Shown here: one piece after another, positions 17,975 through 26,539 of the stretch
Layout: each line of letters starts with the position of its first letter
How positions within the stretch are numbered: the stretch's first letter is position 1
Program-made: the position numbers and the translations under genes
The notes under the pieces: generated by a model
Told to the model about the DNA's origin: nothing
The model's input: the letters and a program-made list of their open reading frames with translations, nothing else
Databases searched by the model: none
DNA from: Candidatus Tokpelaia sp.
GTDB lineage: Bacteria > Pseudomonadota > Alphaproteobacteria > Rhizobiales > Rhizobiaceae
Length of the DNA: 64,000 nt
Direction: 5' to 3'
Assembly: GCF_008636115.1 (NCBI RefSeq)
Contig: NZ_QLZD01000013.1
Location: 109,535-173,534 of the forward strand

Positions 17975-18355
17975 ACGCATAATTGCGATTGTGGTTTTGC
18001 GGCTCACGCAAAAGCTGCCTGCTTTATTCGGCACTTCTCTATTGCTCCGATTATGGAAGCAGCTTTTGCTGCCGCAAAGACAACGCGCCAATCTGCTCAA
18101 ACGCAAGGCGCAGGCGCGCCAACGCAAAACGGCAGAATCAGAGGGCAGTGCTTAGGCGCATAATTGCGATTGTGGTTTTGCAGCTCACGCAAAAGCTGCC
18201 TGCTTTATTCGGCACTTCTCTATTGCTCCGATTATGGAAGCAGCTTTTGCTGCCGCAAAGACAACGCGCCAATTTGCTCAAACGCAAGGCGCAGGCGCGC
18301 CAACGCAAAGCGGCAGAATCAGAGGGCAGTGCTTAGGCGCATAATTGCCGGATTG
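17902..18355 (+). repeat. 181-bp tandem repeat, about 2.5 copies
   Basis: Copies start at 17902, 18083 and 18264 (partial to about 18355). Each begins with the coding segment for RANLLKRKAQARQRK and includes the stop. Copies 1 and 2 then have a spacer with the 11-bp inverted repeat GCAAAAGCTGC...GCAGCTTTTGC. Copies 2 and 3 are more similar to each other than to copy 1. Confidence 0.95.
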
Positions 18356-18444
18356 CGGTTTTGCAATCAAGCCACGGCCACCATGTCGACCCAATTATTA
18401 TAAATTTTGCTTTTTCGGCCAAAGCCGCAAAACCTGTTGCCTTT

Positions 18445-19269
18445 TTACAAATTTAGTTCTTCGCCGTCTGCCGGCACCATAACCTGCTCGCCCAGCCTGT
18501 TGGCGGCAATATAGTGGCGCAATTCTGCCCGGCTGAGCATAGCATGATTGACCGCCTCCATATGGACAGCAATAATTTTTGCTGTCGGCATGGCCTGGTG
18601 CACGCGCAATATATCCTCTTTCCCCATAATAACGGAGCCGGCAAAAGCTGTTATACAGGCATAACCGGCATTGAGAATAATAATCTCCGGCCGATATTGC
18701 GCCAGCGCCGCCTCAACACCCGGATACCAGATAGTATCGCCGGCAATATAGACGCTTTTGTGCCCTTCCGCCTGCAAAACAATGCCCATGGTTTTGCCCA
18801 GACGCGCTGCCGTATCAGGGTCGGCATACATGGCTGCCGTGCCGTGTTGCCCGGCGGTTTTATGCAGGCTTATGCCTTTGAACCGGGTTGTCTCGCCAAT
18901 AATCTGTATATTGTGAAAGCCTTGCGCGCCGACAAGCGCGGCATCTGCGGCATTTTGCACAAAAATCGGCAGGGTTTTCGGCAATAATTTTTGTGCCGCA
19001 TCGTCCCAGTGATCCAGATGCGTATGGGTAAGCAGCACAGCATCTATATCAGACAGCAGCTCTGCCGCCGGTATGGGCAGATCTACCAGCGGGTTGCGCC
19101 GCTCACTATAAGCGTTCGGGAAACCGGGATAAGAGCCTTTGGCTGCCAGCATGGGGTCAACCAGAAAAATGCAGCCGGCATAAGACAAGATCAGTGTGGC
19201 GTTACGGATAAGGCGCAGGGAAACAGTGCCGCCGGCCGCCGGAGATTTGCCGGCTATTATATTTGTCAT
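18445..19269 (-). CDS. MBL-fold metallo-hydrolase
   Basis: 274 residues. The metallo-beta-lactamase metal-binding motif is HTHLDHWDD (about 82-90), with further likely ligands in AGDTIWYPG and VHMEAVNHA. The sequence is of the UlaG-like branch (LIRNATLILSYAGCIFLVDP at the start), which includes lactonases, phosphodiesterases and others, so the substrate cannot be named. No signal peptide. GGAG precedes the ATG at 19269. It is transcribed away from murA, with a long non-coding region between. Confidence 0.88.
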   Translation of the reverse strand: MTNIIAGKSPAAGGTVSLRLIRNATLILSYAGCIFLVDPMLAAKGSYPGFPNAYSERRNPLVDLPIPAAELLSDIDAVLLTHTHLDHWDDAAQKLLPKTLPIFVQNAADAALVGAQGFHNIQIIGETTRFKGISLHKTAGQHGTAAMYADPDTAARLGKTMGIVLQAEGHKSVYIAGDTIWYPGVEAALAQYRPEIIILNAGYACITAFAGSVIMGKEDILRVHQAMPTAKIIAVHMEAVNHAMLSRAELRHYIAANRLGEQVMVPADGEELNL

Positions 19270-20219
19270 AATTACAGCTCCAAATATATGTCTGGAAGTA
19301 TAAGCGACATATCATTGCTCATAGCCGCCAAAAAACAGAACCCGGTGCCAGTTTTCGCCGTGATTGCGCCAAAATTACGGCCTGTGCCGCAGCTTCGATA
19401 TTTTACCGGCTATAAGAGGGAAGCTTTGTCTGTCCCCGGAGCAGCGATAATTTTTACCCCTTTATCAGCTCTTCGCCATGTTTTTATGCCGCAAATAATG
19501 TTTGGTGCGCCTTTGGCAGACAAGTTTCTGTTTACGCTTTTCTGACAGGGGGGAGCTTTGCCGCGCGGATTTATCGGCATAAACCGGTAGTGTCATCATG
19601 CCCGGCCGGGGCGACATTGCCCGCCTGTTGCCGGCCTCCCCCGCGCCAGGCCCTGATTGCGGCGCATTGGCGCAGTGCTTATATAGCGGGGCTTGTGTTA
19701 CGGGATTTATCTCTCGACCTATACCGGCTTTCCTGATAGCGGAAAGGCGGTCACGATTGGCTGGCCAAAGGCGATTTTCGCTGCTGCTGCCTCGTTACCC
19801 GGCGGTGGGGAGGCCGGATTTGTTGCCTTGATGAGCGGCTGATAGATTCTGCCGGGCCGGGTGCGGCGCCGGCTTATCGCCTGCCGGCTATGCTGGCAAA
19901 AATTGATGGCTTGCGGGCGCAGCTATTTGGTCGAAGAGTATAATAGCGCAGCTCATGGCGGCGCGCGCTGTCATGAGCTGCCGCAGCTTTACCCGGTATT
20001 TTCGCCGTGCTATCAGTATGATGCCGGTAATATGGCGGCAAGGCTGCCGGAAACCACCGCCCTGTCGGCGGCAGGCATTGCCGCGCCGGCCGGCTGGAAA
20101 AAGCCGGGCAAAGCTGCCGGTAGATTGTAAGGCAGCAGTGCCGGTGCGGCTTGCCGCCGCGCTTGCTATGCGGCATATATGGGGTTTGGGGTAACGGCAA
20201 TCGAGGCAAAGGGAATTTT
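19270..20219. other. 950-bp region before murA, possibly a decayed gene
   Basis: No intact gene. Between about 19600 and 20130 the plus strand shows protein-like stretches split over three frames (SAYIAGLVLRDLSLDLYRLS; YTGFPDSGKAVTIGWPKAIF; SYLVEEYNSAAHGGA). These look like remains of one gene with several frameshifts, but I do not recognise the family. The last bases form the murA leader (AAAGGGA). Confidence 0.35.
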
Positions 20220-21512
20220 ATGGACAGAATACGCATTGTCGGCGGCCACAGGCTGAATGGCGAAATTTCCATTTCCGGGGCAAAAAATGCGGCTTTGCCG
20301 CTTATTATTGCCTCTTTATTGACAGAAGAGCCGTTGACGCTGGAAAATGTGCCGAGCCTGGCTGATGTTGAGCAACTGATTCGCATTTTGGGCAATCACG
20401 GCGTGGATTATGCCCTGCACGGCCGGCGCAAAGCGCATACAAGCAGTTCTTATGCGCGTGTTATGCGCTTTGAAGCGCGCAATATTGTCAATATTATTGC
20501 TCCTTATGATCTGGTTTCCAGAATGCGGGCAGGGTTTTGGGTTATCGGCCCGCTTTTGGCGCGTATGGGCGAGGCAGAAATTTCGCTGCCCGGCGGCTGC
20601 GCTATCGGCACGCGCCCGGTCGATTTTATTTTGGACGGTTTGCGCGCTTTGGGGGCGGTTATCACCATTGAAAACGGCTATGTCCATGCCCGCGCCGCCA
20701 AAGGCCTGCATGGGGCGTCTTATCATTTCCCCAAAATAACGGTAGGCGGCACGCATGTGCTGCTCATGGCGGCCAGCCTTGCCAAAGGGGAAACTGTGCT
20801 GCACAATGCGGCGCAGGAGCCGGAAGTGGTGAATCTGGCTGAGTGCCTTACTGCTATGGGGGCGCAGATTAGCGGTGCCGGCACAAGGACAATCCGTATT
20901 AAAGGGGTAGAGTATTTATCCGGCGCGCAGGTAAAGGTTATCCCCGATCGGATTGAAGCCGGCACTTATGCTTTTGCCGCAGCGGCGACCGGCGGTAATG
21001 TGCTGTTGCGCGGCGCCAACCCTAATCATTTGCCCATTGTGCTGGAAAAATTGCAACAGGCCGGGGCGCGGGTGGATTGGGAAGAAGACGGTGTTCGTAT
21101 TCGCCGCGAAGCGCCGTTTATCACCCCGGTGGATATTGAAACTGCTGCTTATCCCGGCTTCCCCACGGATTTGCAGGCGCAATTTATGGGGTTGATGACA
21201 CGCGCCCAGGGCACGGCAAAAATTACTGAAACAATTTTTGAAAACCGTTTTATGCATGTGCAGGAGCTGGCGCGGCTGGGCGCGCATATCAGCCTTGCCG
21301 GCCAGACGGCCGAGGTGGAAGGTGTGCCGCTTTTGCAGGGGGCGCAGGTTATGGCCACAGATTTGCGCGCCTCTGTTTCGCTGGTGATTGCCGGGCTGAT
21401 GGCAGAGGGAGAAACCATTGTCAATCGTGTTTATCATCTGGATCGCGGTTTTGAGCGGCTGGAAGAAAAACTGGCCGCCTGCGGCGCGGAAATTGAAAGA
21501 TTGCGCAGCTAA
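20220..21512 (+). CDS. murA: UDP-N-acetylglucosamine 1-carboxyvinyltransferase
   Basis: 430 residues from the ATG at 20220 (AAAGGGA upstream). MurA makes the first committed step of peptidoglycan synthesis, adding enolpyruvate from PEP to UDP-GlcNAc in the cytosol. Lys22-Asn23 of the SGAKNAALP motif is present, and the catalytic loop carries Cys127 (PGGCAIGTRPVD), the residue alkylated by fosfomycin in this family. Two EPSP-synthase-like domains are complete (GLMTRAQGTAKITETIFENR near 330). Downstream is DUF2948, the standard rhizobial pair. The hisD gene that usually follows is missing. Confidence 0.97.
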   Translation: MDRIRIVGGHRLNGEISISGAKNAALPLIIASLLTEEPLTLENVPSLADVEQLIRILGNHGVDYALHGRRKAHTSSSYARVMRFEARNIVNIIAPYDLVSRMRAGFWVIGPLLARMGEAEISLPGGCAIGTRPVDFILDGLRALGAVITIENGYVHARAAKGLHGASYHFPKITVGGTHVLLMAASLAKGETVLHNAAQEPEVVNLAECLTAMGAQISGAGTRTIRIKGVEYLSGAQVKVIPDRIEAGTYAFAAAATGGNVLLRGANPNHLPIVLEKLQQAGARVDWEEDGVRIRREAPFITPVDIETAAYPGFPTDLQAQFMGLMTRAQGTAKITETIFENRFMHVQELARLGAHISLAGQTAEVEGVPLLQGAQVMATDLRASVSLVIAGLMAEGETIVNRVYHLDRGFERLEEKLAACGAEIERLRS

Positions 21513-21787
21513 CCGGTTGTTTGGCTGTTGTATCAAAGAGTAATCGGGGATAGAGAGCACAAAAGCCGGCCGGGTTATATGCAGCAGTAAAATCAGGCGC
21601 TGCCGGGGCGCTACAGCATAATGAACGGCATGGCGGCGACTGTGACGGGCGGTTTGCTTTTATCATGTTTATATTGGCCATGCCGGCAAAAGGCTGAAAT
21701 AAACTTTAAAAATTCCGGTTGCAAAAGCCGCAAAATCAGGCGTCCGGTTTTTATAGGCCAAAGCCTGCGGTAACAGGGAGCAGAGCA
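21513..21787. other. 275-bp spacer between murA and the DUF2948 gene
   Basis: No gene or clear signal seen. In relatives the two genes are normally much closer, so this spacer is expanded. Confidence 0.4.
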
Positions 21788-22333
21788 ATGTTAAAACTGA
21801 TGGCGCTTGATGAAGAAGATTTGGGGATTTTATCTTTTCATTTGCATAATGCGCGCCTCTATGGGCGCGATATGCTGCGCCAAATGCGGGAGCAAAGTTT
21901 TTTGCTGGCCATGCACCGCTTTAATTGGGAAGCAGCCTTGGCTGGAACAGCAATAGCAGGCGCAGAAAAAGCAGCTCCAGGCAGGAAAAGCGGCAAAATT
22001 TTGCCGGCAGGCACAGATCTGCCGGCAAAGGCAAAACAAACGGCGAAAAAAGCCGGAAAAACTGCGCCGAAAGCACAAGGCACAGCGGCGGATACAGTAA
22101 AAACAGCGCAGGAAATACCGGCTATTTTGCAATTTGATCATGTGCTGGCCGTGCGCTCATACGGCATTGACCGGCGGCAAAGCGGGCAGGTTTTGTCACT
22201 AAAGGGCCTGTGCTTCCGCCCGCAGGCTGCGCCCGGCGGCATTATCACTTTCCTCTTTGCTGAAAAGGCCGGGCTGGAGCTGAAGGTAGAATGTATCGAA
22301 GCCCGCCTGCAGGATTTGCCCACTGAGTCGTGA
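21788..22333 (+). CDS. DUF2948 family protein
   Basis: 181 residues from the ATG at 21788, beginning MLKLMALDEEDLGILSFHLH, the standard DUF2948 start. The conserved halves are LYGRDMLRQMREQSFLLAMHRFNWE and RSYGIDRRQSGQVLSLKGLCF, with the end GLELKVECIEARLQDL. Between them (about 58-110) lies a Lys/Ala-rich low-complexity insertion not expected in the family. Function unknown; the family is confined largely to alphaproteobacteria and located after murA. Its downstream neighbour is a foreign-looking restriction system instead of hisD. Confidence 0.85.
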   Translation: MLKLMALDEEDLGILSFHLHNARLYGRDMLRQMREQSFLLAMHRFNWEAALAGTAIAGAEKAAPGRKSGKILPAGTDLPAKAKQTAKKAGKTAPKAQGTAADTVKTAQEIPAILQFDHVLAVRSYGIDRRQSGQVLSLKGLCFRPQAAPGGIITFLFAEKAGLELKVECIEARLQDLPTES

Positions 22334-22353
22334 CGACAATTTAATTTTCAATA

Positions 22354-23499
22354 CTATTCGCCAACGTAATTGAATTCTACTTTACTCTGAATAGCTATTT
22401 CTGCCAGTATCTGCTGTAATAATTCGGGTTGAGTTATACCATTTAAATAGCTTAATAAAGCGGGAACGTTGATTATCTCTTCAATGGAATTCATATAAGA
22501 ATCAATAACAGTTTTAATTTTGAATTTAGAGATTGCTTTCTTTCTTATAGCCTCTTTTATCTCAGCGCTAGAGAGTTCTGTTTTTACTACAAATGTAATA
22601 GGGAAGCGTTGGATCTTATCTATGTCCAAAAAATATTTGGTTGTATCCAACGTCTCCGTAACTTGGAAAAAACGCCCGATTGGTTTCATGACAAAATCAA
22701 TTCCACCATCATTGGCATTAGTGCGACCAGTTTTATAAAGCACCAGAGCCTTTTCTGTTACAGATTCTCGCTCTTCGCCGATCCATATTGTATCCTCACT
22801 ATATTTCACTTTAAGCACTGCATAGCTAACAATTTCAAAAATTCTCGCATCAACATTTGGATTTAATTGTTCTTGGATAAAACTGACCGCTAGCTCATTT
22901 TCTTTCGTTTCAAGAGTAGACATTTCTTTACATATTTTTATAAAATTTTCAAACGAACTTTTCTTTTGCATTATATATTCATCAATTATTTTGATAATTG
23001 AGTGAGCGAGATTAAATTCTATTGTATGCTTATTACCGTGTGGGACAGATATTTTCAATAAATCTTCATGAATCCAATATCGTTGTTTTTCAACATCTCT
23101 AATAATAGGGTCTATTTCGCTTATAGGAAAAAACTTTCTAAACTCACTATTCAGACGATGATTCAGAGCATGGTTTTGCAGTTTGGCACCAAATGGAAGC
23201 TGCCTCTGTCTCCTAAATAAGTCTATAAATTTTGCTCCTTCATAGACTGAATAGTCTATATCTTTTCTTGTAGCGTATCCTTTATTTATGTAATCTTCAA
23301 TAAGCACATATAAAGCATAAATATTAGCAAAAGAACCTCTTGCTTTTGATCCTTTGTCAACAGATTTTGTCTTACGATTCAAATAACTTATCAGGGTGCT
23401 GCGTTCAAAAATATAATCTGCATTTTCTGCAAATTCCTGAACTAAAATTTGTCGTATAATTGAGGAAAACGGATACTGATTTAACGAATTTTTACTCAT
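22354..23499 (-). CDS. Candidate type II restriction endonuclease
   Basis: 381 residues. I infer restriction function mainly from context: it starts four bases inside the end of a DNA adenine methyltransferase gene on the same strand, and both are AT-rich against their surroundings. Near the C-terminal third is NANDGGIDFV (262-270) followed after seven residues by FFQVTE (277-282). This is a plausible nuclease core in which the last acidic residue replaces the usual lysine of PD-(D/E)xK, somewhat like the ExE core of BamHI. FEIVSYAV (221-228) may supply the first acidic residue. I do not recognise the exact family. No controller gene is present. Confidence 0.6.
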   Translation of the reverse strand: MSKNSLNQYPFSSIIRQILVQEFAENADYIFERSTLISYLNRKTKSVDKGSKARGSFANIYALYVLIEDYINKGYATRKDIDYSVYEGAKFIDLFRRQRQLPFGAKLQNHALNHRLNSEFRKFFPISEIDPIIRDVEKQRYWIHEDLLKISVPHGNKHTIEFNLAHSIIKIIDEYIMQKKSSFENFIKICKEMSTLETKENELAVSFIQEQLNPNVDARIFEIVSYAVLKVKYSEDTIWIGEERESVTEKALVLYKTGRTNANDGGIDFVMKPIGRFFQVTETLDTTKYFLDIDKIQRFPITFVVKTELSSAEIKEAIRKKAISKFKIKTVIDSYMNSIEEIINVPALLSYLNGITQPELLQQILAEIAIQSKVEFNYVGE

Positions 23500-24386
23500 G
23501 ACAGTCCCAAAGAAAATTGCTTTTTATTGTCCGGTATGCCGCTTTTTTTCTTTTGAAAAGATTTATTTAATCGTTTGAGGATCTCCCCTTTATATTCAGT
23601 CGCAATATCCAAGCGCCGTAAACCTATTTTTACATAGTCCTCTTGCAGCTCAATATTTATACTTCTTCTACCTAATTTTTGTGCGACAGCACCGGTAGAA
23701 AATGTGCCAGAAAACGGGTCTAAAATTAAATCACCCCGATTACTGCTCGCTCTGATAATGCGTTCAAGCAAAATCTCCGGTTTTTGGCTGGGGTGTTCTT
23801 CATATTCTGCCATACGATAACGCACTCTTGGCATATACCAAGCATTACCTGGTATTTTGCAATTATTGTATGGAGCCGGAACAGCCTTACGATAATCAAT
23901 AAGGTTTCTTTTTGCTCCGGTTTTAGCCTCAATCTCAATATCAGAAGCATTAAATGTATATAATTTTGGATTTTTTACCGCAAAAATAATTGGCTCATAT
24001 AAAGAACCATAATATTTTTTTGCCTGAACACCCGAACTATCATAATGCCAGATAATACGAGATAGAATACTCATTCTTTCTCTTAACCACAAATCAATGT
24101 AAGGCATCGCTTGCGTACTGGTCATGACATATAGGGAACCCGTTGGTTTTAATTTTTTAATACACAGATCAAGCCATTTGAAACACCACTCTATATAGCT
24201 TTTATCCGTGTCCCATATGTCAGTAAAATTACCAAATTTTTTCCCTAAATTATAAGGCGGGTCGGCGAATACCAAATCAATAGATTCGTCATCAATATCA
24301 TCAAGCGCTATCAAACAATCAGCGTGGTAAATTTTTGCTCCTTTGTTTTGATATATTTCATATTTTTTATGATGCGTAAAAGCCAT
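23496..24386 (-). CDS. DNA adenine-N6 methyltransferase (beta class, YhdJ-like) of an RM system
   Basis: 296 residues. Motif IV DPPYNLG (42-48) precedes motif I DPFSGTFSTG in the C-terminal part, the order of beta-class amino-methyltransferases. The surrounding sequence (FADPPYNLGKKFGNFTDIWD; HPSQKPEILLERIIRASSN) is like YhdJ, which modifies ATGCAT; the same target here is a guess. The product would protect host DNA from the endonuclease encoded immediately downstream (4-bp overlap, so translationally coupled). Base composition is clearly lower in G+C than neighbours, indicating transfer. It occupies the position where hisD is found in relatives. Confidence 0.88.
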   Translation of the reverse strand: MAFTHHKKYEIYQNKGAKIYHADCLIALDDIDDESIDLVFADPPYNLGKKFGNFTDIWDTDKSYIEWCFKWLDLCIKKLKPTGSLYVMTSTQAMPYIDLWLRERMSILSRIIWHYDSSGVQAKKYYGSLYEPIIFAVKNPKLYTFNASDIEIEAKTGAKRNLIDYRKAVPAPYNNCKIPGNAWYMPRVRYRMAEYEEHPSQKPEILLERIIRASSNRGDLILDPFSGTFSTGAVAQKLGRRSINIELQEDYVKIGLRRLDIATEYKGEILKRLNKSFQKKKSGIPDNKKQFSLGLS

Positions 24387-24611
24387 GTGAGCGCAGTCCT
24401 TAAAATGAACGAATCCTCGTATATCATAGGCTTAATCATCGTTATTGTTCAATATTTAAACTTTAGAAACTATCCATTATTTTTTAGATCAGTTCAAAGA
24501 ACAAAGCTACTGTCTCTTCTGTGTTTCTGTTCTTATCACTGATCTCTGTCCACTTCTTTATGCTTCAGTTATCAGCGTTTACTTGGTGTGTTGCTCAAGA
24601 CAGCAACGCTG
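24387..24611. other. AT-rich spacer upstream of the first RM operon
   Basis: 225 bp, AT-rich on the RM side and GC-rich near trhO; the composition change at about 24590 probably marks one boundary of the inserted RM block. The RM promoter should be here. Confidence 0.5.
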
Positions 24612-25529
24612 TTAATGCCCGATATGGGGGGCGGCGCGGCGGCTTTTGGCTAATGCTGTCTGCTTCTGCCGCTCAGCGTAGCGGGCGCGATCGGCGTTGC
24701 TATGCTCATTATAGCAGGCGGCGCAGGAAATGCCTTCCTCATAAAGCGGCGATTTTTTATCCTCTGCCGTCAAAGGCCGGCGGCAGGCGCGGCACAGTTC
24801 CATCTCGCCCTGCTTAAGCCCGTGCCCCAGCGATACGCGCTCATCAAAAACAAAACATTCCCCCTGCCACAGGCTTTCTTCCGCCGGAATTTCTTCCAGA
24901 TATTTTAAAATGCCGCCTTGCAGGTGATAGACATTTTCATAGCCCAGTTTTTTGGCATAAGCGGTCGATTTTTCACAGCGAATGCCGCCGGTGCAAAACA
25001 TGGCAATATTTTTTTTGCCGCGCAGCTCGGCCGCATGGTCTTGCAGCCATTGCGGGAAGTCGCGAAAAGTTTTTATCTCCGGGTCAATCGCGCCGGCAAA
25101 ACTGCCAATAGCATATTCGTAATCATTGCGCGTATCAATGAGGATTGTGTCTTTATCCTGTATCAGGGCATTCCAGTTTTGCGGCGCGACATAAGTGCCC
25201 ACGGCCTGCAGCGGGTCAATGCCCGCTACTCCCATAGTGACAATTTCTTTTTTCAGCCGCACTTTCAGGCGGCGAAACGGCATTGCCTGCGCTGTAGAAT
25301 ATTTCAGCTCCGGTGCCTCAAGCCCTTTTTGCGCGGTGATAAAGGCCACAAGGCGGGCAATGCCCTCTTTGGCTCCGGCGACTGTGCCGTTAAGGCCTTC
25401 TGCCGCCAGCAGCAGGCTGCCTTTAATACCGGCCTCGCGGCCAAGAGCCAAAAGCGGCGCGCGCAAAGCGCGATAATGCGGCAAAGGCGCAAAACAATAG
25501 AGCGCGGCAACGGTAAAATTTTCTGCCAT
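24612..25529 (-). CDS. trhO: tRNA U34 hydroxylase TrhO (rhodanese family)
   Basis: 305 residues. An N-terminal ferredoxin-like domain (MAENFTVAALYCFAPLPHYR; LLAAEGLNGTVAG) is followed by a rhodanese domain with the active-site loop FCTGGIRCEKS and a C-terminal cysteine-rich tail (CRACRRPL...CAACYNEH), as in YceA/TrhO. TrhO carries out oxygen-dependent 5-hydroxylation of wobble uridine in tRNA. AGGGAAAAGGGAA gives a good ribosome site before the ATG at 25529. It is followed on the right by fpr (same strand, 41 bp upstream), so the two may be co-transcribed. Confidence 0.95.
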   Translation of the reverse strand: MAENFTVAALYCFAPLPHYRALRAPLLALGREAGIKGSLLLAAEGLNGTVAGAKEGIARLVAFITAQKGLEAPELKYSTAQAMPFRRLKVRLKKEIVTMGVAGIDPLQAVGTYVAPQNWNALIQDKDTILIDTRNDYEYAIGSFAGAIDPEIKTFRDFPQWLQDHAAELRGKKNIAMFCTGGIRCEKSTAYAKKLGYENVYHLQGGILKYLEEIPAEESLWQGECFVFDERVSLGHGLKQGEMELCRACRRPLTAEDKKSPLYEEGISCAACYNEHSNADRARYAERQKQTALAKSRRAAPHIGH

Positions 25530-25570
25530 TTCCCTTTTCCCTGTTATTTCCCGGCAGCCTGATCCGGCGC

Positions 25571-26377
25571 CTAATCAACAAAAGCCTTTTCCACCACAAA
25601 AGAGGCGGGGGCATTATTGGCGCCTTCTTCAAGGCCGAAATGACGCGCCATAGCGGCGCAATCTTTCAGCATGGCCTGTGAGCCGCAAATCATCATGCGG
25701 TCATTTTCCTTATCGATCGGCGCCAGCCCGGTATCGGCAAAAAAGCGGCCGGAAAGCATAGCCTCAGTAATGCGCCCCATATGCGGCGATTTTTCCCGTG
25801 TGGTCATGGGGTAGAAACATAATTTATCGGCAAATTCGCCAATCAGCGGGTCATGCCGCAAATTTTCCAGCAATTCTTTGCCATAGCCGAGTTCCGCTAT
25901 ATTGCGCGTGGTCTGGATAAGAATAATCTGCGCAAATTTTTCATAAATTTCCGGGTCGCGAATCAGGCTGGCAAAAGGGGCAATGCCGGTGCCGGTGGCC
26001 AGCAGAAACAAACGCCTGCCGGGAATAAGGGCGTCCAGCACCAGCGTGCCGGTAGCTTTTTTGCGCATCAGCACAGTGTCGCCGGGGCGGATTTTTTGCA
26101 AATGCTCGGTCAATGGCCCGCCAGGCACTTTAATCGAGAAAAATTCCAGCTCCTCGTCCCAAAAGGGCGAGGCAATGGAATAAGCGCGGAAAACCGGTTT
26201 ATCGGCATCAGGCAGGCCAATCATGACAAATTCGCCTGAGCGAAAGCGAAAATTTTCCGGCCTTGTCATGCGGAATTTAAACAGCCTGTCGGTATAATGT
26301 TTTACTTCTGTGACCTTTTGGGCAAAAACATTATCCATTTTGGCGGGGTGAGTTTGGTTTTTCGCCGCTATCATCAA
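25571..26377 (-). CDS. fpr: Ferredoxin/flavodoxin--NADP+ reductase
   Basis: 268 residues; conserved similarity begins at MDNVFAQKVTEVKHYTDRLF, so the in-frame ATG at 26338 may be the true start. The FAD site RAYSIASP, the isoalloxazine contact SIKVPGGPLTEHL, the NADP-binding GTGIAPFASLIRDP and the C-terminal VEKAFVD (typical of bacterial subclass I Fpr) are all present. The enzyme reduces ferredoxin or flavodoxin with NADPH in the cytosol and is often linked to oxidative stress and Fe-S cluster supply. The divergent gene on the right is a phosphomannomutase. Confidence 0.93.
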   Translation of the reverse strand: MMIAAKNQTHPAKMDNVFAQKVTEVKHYTDRLFKFRMTRPENFRFRSGEFVMIGLPDADKPVFRAYSIASPFWDEELEFFSIKVPGGPLTEHLQKIRPGDTVLMRKKATGTLVLDALIPGRRLFLLATGTGIAPFASLIRDPEIYEKFAQIILIQTTRNIAELGYGKELLENLRHDPLIGEFADKLCFYPMTTREKSPHMGRITEAMLSGRFFADTGLAPIDKENDRMMICGSQAMLKDCAAMARHFGLEEGANNAPASFVVEKAFVD

Positions 26378-26539
26378 TAATCCATAGGCTCAAGCAAGAG
26401 ATTTTACGCAATTTCATTGCCTTGTTTAGCGCAATGCCGGCCTTTTTTCCATATAAAACTGCTTTTCCTTTCTGCTTTAATCGGCTAATTTGGCGGCAGA
26501 CGCGGTTAAAATAGCAAAAACAGCAGGAATCAAGGAGCA

